Below, piece by piece: positions 1-5,039 of a DNA stretch of 6,197 bases (positions are counted from its first letter, which is position 1; every line of letters begins with the position of its first letter). Under the pieces are notes generated by a model that was not told where the DNA came from, did no database searches, and worked only from the letters and a program-made list of their open reading frames with translations. Source of the DNA: Methanosarcinales archaeon (lineage in GTDB: Archaea > Halobacteriota > Syntropharchaeia > Alkanophagales > Methanospirareceae). The position numbers were made by a program, and so were the translations under genes. The stretch is taken from the NCBI GenBank assembly GCA_030665925.1, contig DAOUYX010000099.1, positions 1 through 6,197 of the forward strand, written 5' to 3'.

Positions 1-1088
1 GCTCTATCGTGACTATATTCCATGACAAGATTCTGATTGAAAAACCCAAGGGTTTGCTTGGAAGGAGTTGCCGTGAGACCTATAATAAATGCATCAAAAT
101 ACTCAAGCACCTGCCGCCAGAGATTGTAAATAGAACGATGACATTCATCGGTAATAATAACATCAAAGGTTTCTATTGGAATCTGAGGATTGTAATAAAC
201 CTCTCTCGGCTTTTCCTCCCTAAGTGCTACATCAAACAATGAGTGTTCTTCAATTTCCTCCTCAAACTCTGTCTCTCCTCTAAGCATAGAATAAAGCCGC
301 TGGATCGTGGTGATGCATACTCGACTAACCGGGTCTAACGTATTAGTGGTAAGATGTTGAACATTGTAAAGCTCAGAAAACTTTCTGCCGTCATCCGGCG
401 TAACGTACTGCTCAAATTCCCTGCGTGCTTGACGCCCCAGATTGTTCCTGTCAACCAAAAACAAAATCCGCCGGGCGTTCGCAAGCTTTATCAACCGATA
501 AACGGAACTGACAGCAGTATATGTCTTCCCAGAGCCTGTTGCCATTTGTATAACTGCTCTTGGCCTTGATTCTGCGAAAGACTGCTCAAGATTGTTTATA
601 GCCTCAATTTGACACTCCCACAATCCAGTTGTTATTAGCGATGGCATTCCTCTAAGGCGCGCACGAAGGGTGTCTTCCTGAGAAAGCCACTCTTTAAGTG
701 TCGCCGGCCTATGAAAGGCAAAGACTCTTCGAGAACGAGTGTCTGGATCTCTCGAATCTCTGAAGAAGGTCTCTAAGCCTGTGCTCTCATAGGCAAAAGG
801 AAGAGGTTCCTGTACTTGTGGCAGATTTTCAGAACCTGTAGCTATGTACTTTTCAGATTGTTCGGCAACGCCGCTCAATGTCGTACCTTCAGGTTTTGCT
901 TCCACAACGCCAACAGCCGTTCTATCAACAAAGAGCAAATAATCCACATGCCCTGATTTAAGAGTAAATTCGCGAATGGCTACGCCTAAGGAAGCTCCAA
1001 GATTTAATTCTCTTATGTCTTGAATCTCCCAACCTGCTGCTTCCAAAAGGTGGTCAATCTTTTGCCTTGCCTCTTCCTCCGGTTTCAT
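1..1088 (-). CDS. hsdR: Type I restriction endonuclease R subunit, N-terminal part (cut by left window edge)
   Basis: This is the motor and nuclease subunit of a type I restriction-modification complex, which translocates and cuts unmodified DNA together with HsdM and HsdS. The frame is open from ATG at 1088 to the left edge (362 codons). Residues 1-85 form the HsdR N-terminal nuclease domain of the EcoEI-like family, with Asp49, the Glu63-Ala-Lys65 core and a following Gln77-x3-Tyr81, so the PD-(D/E)xK site looks intact. The superfamily 2 helicase follows: Gln160 in a Q-motif-like position, Walker A ATGSGKT at 183-189, DECH at 314-317 and TAT at 339-341. R subunits usually run to about 800-1000 residues, so the second RecA domain and C-terminal domain lie outside. 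The start is supported by an in-frame TAG six codons upstream. No ribosome binding site is visible. hsdM and hsdS are not in the window; the gene upstream is unrelated. Confidence 0.93.
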   Translation of the reverse strand, partial: MKPEEEARQKIDHLLEAAGWEIQDIRELNLGASLGVAIREFTLKSGHVDYLLFVDRTAVGVVEAKPEGTTLSGVAEQSEKYIATGSENLPQVQEPLPFAYESTGLETFFRDSRDPDTRSRRVFAFHRPATLKEWLSQEDTLRARLRGMPSLITTGLWECQIEAINNLEQSFAESRPRAVIQMATGSGKTYTAVSSVYRLIKLANARRILFLVDRNNLGRQARREFEQYVTPDDGRKFSELYNVQHLTTNTLDPVSRVCITTIQRLYSMLRGETEFEEEIEEHSLFDVALREEKPREVYYNPQIPIETFDVIITDECHRSIYNLWRQVLEYFDAFIIGLTATPSKQTLGFFNQNLVMEYSHDR

Positions 1089-1217
1089 ATTAACAATCTT
1101 TTTCTATACTTTATACAATTGCCGCTATCCCGTATAATATATGAAGGTCAATGAAGCCTGCGAGTCTGATAATGTATCATAATTTTTCTTTCATCCTTTA
1201 TTTTACATTCGTTCTTT
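1089..1217. other. Spacer between hsdR and the membrane protein gene
   Basis: This AT-rich, 129-bp gap separates the hsdR start from the end of the upstream membrane protein gene, both on the minus strand. It holds the hsdR TATA candidate and a small palindrome, TGATA-ATG-TATCA, at 1167-1179. No open frame is credible here and no strong terminator hairpin is visible. The spacing suggests that hsdR is transcribed on its own and not as a tight operon with the membrane protein gene. Confidence 0.6.
1106..1117 (-). promoter_or_regulatory. TATA-box candidate for hsdR
   Basis: On the minus strand the sequence TATAAAGT lies at 1108-1115, centred about 24 bases before the hsdR ATG. If this is an archaeal TATA box, transcription would begin at or within a few bases of the start codon. 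That fits the missing ribosome binding site and suggests a leaderless mRNA. The call rests on motif and spacing only. Confidence 0.4.
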
Positions 1218-3194
1218 TCACACAGGGATACTGGGCGTTTTAACTTCATATATCCTCCACCTCTCTCCTCCTATCACCGTGTCATATTTTAGATCAAATC
1301 GCGTTTCATCATCAAACGCAGCATCATTTATCTCGAAGTGGTTCTCCCGTGCGAACGTCCTTTCGTAAGGGCCAACGCAGACGTAATCCACGTCGTACTC
1401 TTCGAAGAGATTGTAATCCCCCTGGTACATCGCCTTCATATCTTTTTTACGTGCACTGATGCTTGTCCAATCAATGCCGTGCGACCACAGCCAGCCCTCG
1501 TAGCCCATCACACGCTGCCGTCCGGTTAAGGCGGGTATAGGATGATTGTGCGCGCTTCCGGTTAGGAACACGCTATCGGGTGCGGTATTCTCACGCACCC
1601 ACGCGGTCATTTCTATCTCTTCGCCTGACCACACCATATACGTATTCTGTACCATGTTTATATGCGATCCAACGCCAAATACGGTGGAAGCGATGAGCAA
1701 TGCAGCGAGCGACACCGTAACGAGCGCTTTATGAGATTTATTGGTTTTAGTAAAGTCGTTTAGCCAGCATAGCGCCAGCGCGGCCATTATTGCACTCAGC
1801 GCGAGCCAGTGCAGGAATAGCTTGTAGTTGTCAAAATACCAGGGTTGGAATTTCACGACGTTCGCAACGACGAAGAGAAGGAGAAAAGGGAGATAAAAAA
1901 TGCGTGTTTCGCTGCGTGCTTTAACGAATCCCAACGAAAGAAGGATGATGAGCCCACCGGCGTTGATCGCCCAGAAAGTCTCAATGAGTGAGGTTGTTTT
2001 TATAGCAGAAGAAAACGCGGGAACAAAAGAAGACCAGTCAAAGCCCATGATCATGTCCCTATTTGCTTCAGTCCATCCAGGGAAGAAGACGAAAAAATCC
2101 TGAGATACTCCCGTTCGTATAAACATTATCTGCGGTAACGACAAAAGTATGAGCGGCAGAAATAAAGAGACGAGAATCCTCCAATCTCGTTCTTTTATCA
2201 AAGCAAAAACGGCAAGGCACAAAGCGACGACCCCGGTAGCCATAAACGAATGAGCATGGATGTACGGCAGCAAGCCGATGAGCACGCCGGCAAGTATCAG
2301 TTCCTTTCGGTATCCTCCGAAAGCAGACGTTTCCTCCCGCTTCTCTGCACATAATGCGTGAAATAGTAGCAGATACACGACGAACGAAATCGTCATACCG
2401 ATGATTGCGGTTCGTTGCGGCATGATAACCGCATACATCGGGTTCAGGAAGTGGATGCCCACGGATTGCAGCCCTGCAGGAAAGCCCGCGAGGATGAGAA
2501 TAACCGTAGCGCCTATTCCCGCTCCTTTCAGACCCGTTAATTTGTAAGCAAGGAAATAAAGCAGCCCGAAAAGAGCGAGTTGAAATAGGATGTTCGGAAT
2601 GATAATCGCGCTTCTCAGATCTAACCCGCCCTTCATTAACACCGCAGAGTAGAAATCAAAGAGAAAGGGATAATGCGTTTCAAGGCCTAAAAACTGCGGA
2701 TACGCTAACGGAAACGAAAACGTGTCTTGATAAACGGAAGAAGTGATGAGTGATGTGTGAAACGGATAATCAGCCCAAACCGTGTGAAACGCATAGAAAT
2801 TGCCCGCTTCGTCAGGGCGGAATACGCCGTATAAATTCATAAACGCCACGTACAGCAGAACGAAGATCAGAAAATAGAGAGTGCATTTGTCTTCATACCA
2901 GATAGTGCCCGTTTTATTCCTTAAACCGGTAAAATCCCATTTTCCTGTTTTTTTCGTCCATTCAAAAAGTATGACCGAGGCAAAAGCGCATATACCGATG
3001 CAGAGCAGAATAACACCGATGCTTAGCGACTTGTTCAGACAGGCGAGGAGAAAAGCAGTCCAGATTGATAGTACATGGCCAACGACGAACGAGAAAAAAG
3101 CTCTTTCTATGCTCCGGAATGGGTAATCTAGGAGGAAGGAGATGGAAAGGCCAAGTAAAAAGCTTACCACGATGAATAGCAGCCAAAGGAACAT
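1218..3194 (-). CDS. Polytopic membrane protein, GT-C glycosyltransferase-like, uncharacterised
   Basis: This is a 658-residue integral membrane protein. About 13-14 hydrophobic helices can be seen, roughly at residues 1-22, 32-53, 57-77, 104-125, 196-219, 224-245, 264-283, 298-317, 318-333, 340-358, 404-424, 432-449, 459-478 and 488-508. A soluble C-terminal domain of about 150 residues follows. A large loop between helices 4 and 5 (126-195) is rich in aromatic and acidic residues, including WADYPFH around Asp142 and HYPFLFDF at 174-181. Large acidic first external loops are typical of GT-C enzymes, which transfer sugars from lipid-linked donors. Other conserved-looking stretches are MPQRTAI (258-264), PYIHAH (310-315) and FDNYK (454-458). 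The tail contains YDVDYVCVG (600-608), of a kind common at the end of such proteins. ATG at 3194 has GGAG four bases upstream. The sugar substrate is unknown, and a non-enzymatic membrane protein is possible. Confidence 0.85.
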   Translation of the reverse strand: MFLWLLFIVVSFLLGLSISFLLDYPFRSIERAFFSFVVGHVLSIWTAFLLACLNKSLSIGVILLCIGICAFASVILFEWTKKTGKWDFTGLRNKTGTIWYEDKCTLYFLIFVLLYVAFMNLYGVFRPDEAGNFYAFHTVWADYPFHTSLITSSVYQDTFSFPLAYPQFLGLETHYPFLFDFYSAVLMKGGLDLRSAIIIPNILFQLALFGLLYFLAYKLTGLKGAGIGATVILILAGFPAGLQSVGIHFLNPMYAVIMPQRTAIIGMTISFVVYLLLFHALCAEKREETSAFGGYRKELILAGVLIGLLPYIHAHSFMATGVVALCLAVFALIKERDWRILVSLFLPLILLSLPQIMFIRTGVSQDFFVFFPGWTEANRDMIMGFDWSSFVPAFSSAIKTTSLIETFWAINAGGLIILLSLGFVKARSETRIFYLPFLLLFVVANVVKFQPWYFDNYKLFLHWLALSAIMAALALCWLNDFTKTNKSHKALVTVSLAALLIASTVFGVGSHINMVQNTYMVWSGEEIEMTAWVRENTAPDSVFLTGSAHNHPIPALTGRQRVMGYEGWLWSHGIDWTSISARKKDMKAMYQGDYNLFEEYDVDYVCVGPYERTFARENHFEINDAAFDDETRFDLKYDTVIGGERWRIYEVKTPSIPV

Positions 3195-3197
3195 GTA

Positions 3198-3201
3198 TCT
3201 C
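3198..3201 (-). promoter_or_regulatory. Ribosome binding site of the membrane protein gene
   Basis: On the minus strand GGAG is followed by ATAC and then the ATG at 3194. This Shine-Dalgarno match favours that start over other frames beginning nearby. It contrasts with hsdR and the UbiD gene, which have none. Confidence 0.5.
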
Positions 3202-3239
3202 CATTATTCTCTATGGGTTTTAAAGATTTACGTATAGCT

Positions 3240-3391
3240 TGACAATGTCACATCTCAAATTTACCCTACCGCGGAGAACGCTGAGTCCGCAGAGGAAATA
3301 TGTTATATAACTTATGATTTGAATGAACGCTTGCTTATCCGCTACATTCTCTGTGTTCTCTGTGAGCTCTGCGGTTAATCTGACAATGTCA
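3240..3391. repeat. 152-bp MITE-like or regulatory repeat element between divergent genes
   Basis: Both ends are the same 11-mer, TGACAATGTCA (3240-3250 and 3381-3391), a 5+1+5 palindrome. Inside the left end, 3268-3294 holds three tandem 9-mers fitting NNCRCNGAG. Inside the right end, 3349-3375 holds three more on the opposite strand fitting the same pattern. The two 27-bp arrays are therefore inverted relative to each other and match at 19 of 27 positions. The core at 3295-3348 is AT-rich and has no coding frame. Terminal repeats, subterminal inverted repeats, small size and lack of a gene resemble a miniature inverted-repeat element. Similar 9-bp-period GAG-type intergenic repeats occur in many environmental genomes, from memory and not checked. 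The element could instead be a paired operator. Confidence 0.6.
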
Positions 3392-3413
3392 AAATAGTGC
3401 AGAGACGGAATTA

Positions 3414-3428
3414 GAAAAGTTTAAAATA
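3414..3428 (+). promoter_or_regulatory. BRE/TATA-box candidate for the UbiD-family gene
   Basis: GAAAAG followed by TTTAAAATA (3414-3428) resembles an archaeal BRE plus TATA box. Transcription would start near 3450 and leave a leader of about 25-30 bases. An alternative weak TATA-like stretch at 3447-3457 would give a leaderless mRNA, which would fit the absence of a ribosome binding site before ATG 3477. Sequence alone does not decide between them. Confidence 0.35.
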
Positions 3429-3476
3429 CCGTGTTGCATTACATAACATACTTTACACATATACAATACACCAAAA

Positions 3477-4787
3477 ATGAGGGCATTCAAAGATAAATTA
3501 GCGCGCGAAGGGAAGTTAATCGAGATCAAACGAGAAGTATCGTCAAACTATGAGGCTGCGGCGCTTTGTGTAGAGCTTGAGCACAAAGGGCGGCCTATAT
3601 TCTTCCACGCGGTTGACGGCACGCACAAGGTTATTATGAACGTATTGGGCGGCAGGGGAATACTGGCTGAGTTGTTCGGCGTTCCATCCGCGAACCTCGT
3701 GCAGTTCCTAGCGGAGATCCCGGAAGGCGGCGATCCTGAAAGTAGCAAGGTGAACGTAGTACAGGATTCACCGACAAAAGAAGTGGTTAAAGAGCCGGAT
3801 TTAGGCGAGTTGCCGATATTAACCTATTTCAGGGGCGATAGAGGCGCTTATATTACAGGTGGCATAGTGGTTGCGGAATTGGACGGCGTGAGCAATGCGT
3901 CATTTCACCGGATGCTCGTATTAGATAAGAAAAGATTAGCAGCACGGCTTGTGCCCTCTCGCCACTTGTACAAGATGCATCGCGAAGCGATAGAACGAGG
4001 TGAAGACTTAAAAGTGGGAATCGCTATTGGTGCAGACCCTTTTATTCTTTTAGCTGCCTCAACACGGGTTCCACCGGGAAAGGAATTTGAATACGCATCT
4101 GCATTAAAAAAAGAGCCGGTGGAGCTTTTCAAATTGGATAACGGCATAGCAATACCGCATGCTGAATTTGCCTTTGAAGGCTTTATCAGTGAAGAGACGG
4201 CGAAAGAAGGTCCCTTTTTGGATATCACTGGTACTTATGACGAAATAAGAGAGGAGCCTGTTATCACGCTTACGAAGATGTATCACCGCAAAGACCCGAT
4301 TTATCATGCTATCCTGCCTTCGGGCAGGGAGCACCGGCTGCTTATGGGCATGCCGTACGAACCGCTGATATTCAAGGCGGTAGAGCGTGTGGCGCGTGTG
4401 AAGAACGTCTTTTTGACCGATGGCGGGTGTTGCTATCTGCATGCGGTGGTGCAGCTAAGAAAGGATAAAGAAGGCGAGTCGAAAAATGCGATTATCGCTG
4501 CATTCGCGGCACATCCCAGCCTCAAACTCGTAATCGTTGTGGATGACGATATTGATCTATTCAATCCGAGTGAGGTGGAGTATGCAGTAGCGACGCGAGT
4601 GCGCTGGAACGAAGACGTGGTGCTTATCCCAGGCGTGAAGGGCTCGTCACTCGATCCGTCCTCTAAGAACGGGCTGACAACGAAGATGGGGATAGATGCG
4701 ACGAAGGAGTTAGGCGCGGAGGCGAAGAAGTACGAGCGAGTCACAAGTACCTCGTCAGAAGGTTCCTCCACTCACGGTTCGGCTTAA
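3477..4787 (+). CDS. UbiD-family decarboxylase, probable anhydromevalonate phosphate decarboxylase
   Basis: This 436-residue protein matches the UbiD family along its whole length. Family members decarboxylate unsaturated acids using prenylated FMN made by UbiX, which is not in this window. By comparison with fungal Fdc1, the metal and cofactor-phosphate ligands would be Asn140, His162 and Glu229, with Arg144 near the flavin. The catalytic stretch is EGPFLD at 243-248, where Fdc1-type enzymes have EGPFGE, so the second acid is Asp. Further family signatures are VDDDID (354-359) and KMGIDATK (402-409). The length is close to the short archaeal type, and in archaea this homologue converts trans-anhydromevalonate 5-phosphate to isopentenyl phosphate in the modified mevalonate pathway. 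That assignment is inference; an aromatic acid or menaquinone-route decarboxylase is possible. The final 15 residues or so are Ser/Thr-rich and look like a variable tail. The start ATG has no ribosome binding site. Confidence 0.9.
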   Translation: MRAFKDKLAREGKLIEIKREVSSNYEAAALCVELEHKGRPIFFHAVDGTHKVIMNVLGGRGILAELFGVPSANLVQFLAEIPEGGDPESSKVNVVQDSPTKEVVKEPDLGELPILTYFRGDRGAYITGGIVVAELDGVSNASFHRMLVLDKKRLAARLVPSRHLYKMHREAIERGEDLKVGIAIGADPFILLAASTRVPPGKEFEYASALKKEPVELFKLDNGIAIPHAEFAFEGFISEETAKEGPFLDITGTYDEIREEPVITLTKMYHRKDPIYHAILPSGREHRLLMGMPYEPLIFKAVERVARVKNVFLTDGGCCYLHAVVQLRKDKEGESKNAIIAAFAAHPSLKLVIVVDDDIDLFNPSEVEYAVATRVRWNEDVVLIPGVKGSSLDPSSKNGLTTKMGIDATKELGAEAKKYERVTSTSSEGSSTHGSA

Positions 4788-4843
4788 GCAGCAAGTCACA
4801 AGCACAAAACTCGAAATGGTGATTACGTCCTATTATTCCTTTT

Positions 4844-4868
4844 AAAACGCGATTTTAGATGGCGTTTT
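4844..4868 (+). terminator. Stem-loop downstream of the UbiD-family gene, possible terminator
   Basis: AAAACGC (4844-4850) and GCGTTTT (4862-4868) form a perfect 7-bp stem with an 11-base loop, 57 bases after the UbiD-family stop. T-rich stretches lie just before it (4839-4843), in the loop and at its end. It sits in the convergent gap, where a terminator is expected. Archaeal termination depends mainly on T-runs, so the function is uncertain. Confidence 0.4.
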
Positions 4869-4929
4869 CGGACATGCGAAGTTGGCGAACGGAGTGAGCC
4901 AATTTGGGCGTAGCGTAGCCGTATATCCG
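4869..4929. repeat. Long imperfect inverted repeat with inner hairpin in the convergent gap
   Basis: CGGACATGC (4869-4877) pairs with GTATATCCG (4921-4929) through nine positions, with one mismatch and one G-T pair. Inside, TTGGC (4882-4886) pairs with GCCAA (4898-4902), and a GCGTA direct repeat follows at 4908-4917. The inner text, including GCGAACGGAGTGAGC, resembles short palindromic intergenic repeats that recur in many genomes. It is probably a mobile or REP-like hairpin element or a structured 3' end. No gene is encoded here. Confidence 0.4.
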
Positions 4930-5039
4930 CTGTTATCTGCCGTTGCGGGCACTTTAGAAATTTACTTTGAAAACTCATACCAGAATAATTGGAATAATTG
5001 TCAAGAATGAAAATTTAATCCCCTTCCTTCTTCTGAATA

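Larger units (their letters stand above)
4788..5039. other. Convergent intergenic region between the UbiD-family gene and the helicase gene
   Basis: This is 252 bp between two converging genes. The left half carries the stem-loop and the inverted repeat. The right half (4955-5039) is AT-rich, with a perfect tandem 9-mer GAATAATTG at 4983-5000. On the minus strand a T-rich stretch at about 5003-5017 could help end the helicase transcript. I see no protein-coding or RNA gene. Confidence 0.55.

Noticed and set aside
9..569. Plus-strand open frames at 9-242 and 354-569
   Set aside because: They lie opposite the clear hsdR frame, show no recognisable domain and are not needed to explain the region.
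1338..3204. Short open frames on both strands inside the membrane protein gene, including minus 2962-3204 and 2068-2352
   Set aside because: They overlap the well-supported 658-residue frame in other frames and have no family signature of their own.
3268..3375. CRISPR array from the 9-bp repeats
   Set aside because: The units are too short, directly tandem without spacers, and in opposite orientation on the two sides.
3548..4771. Minus-strand open frames opposite the UbiD-family gene
   Set aside because: The plus-strand frame carries family motifs from end to end; the opposite frames are by-products of its codon use.
4869..4936. Integron attC site
   Set aside because: The right side has GTTAT, but the matching TAAC-type end is missing on the left and there is no integrase or cassette structure. 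It is kept only as an imperfect inverted repeat.
4983..5000. Tandem GAATAATTG duplication as a functional site
   Set aside because: It is a single 9-bp duplication in AT-rich intergenic DNA and can be explained by replication slippage.
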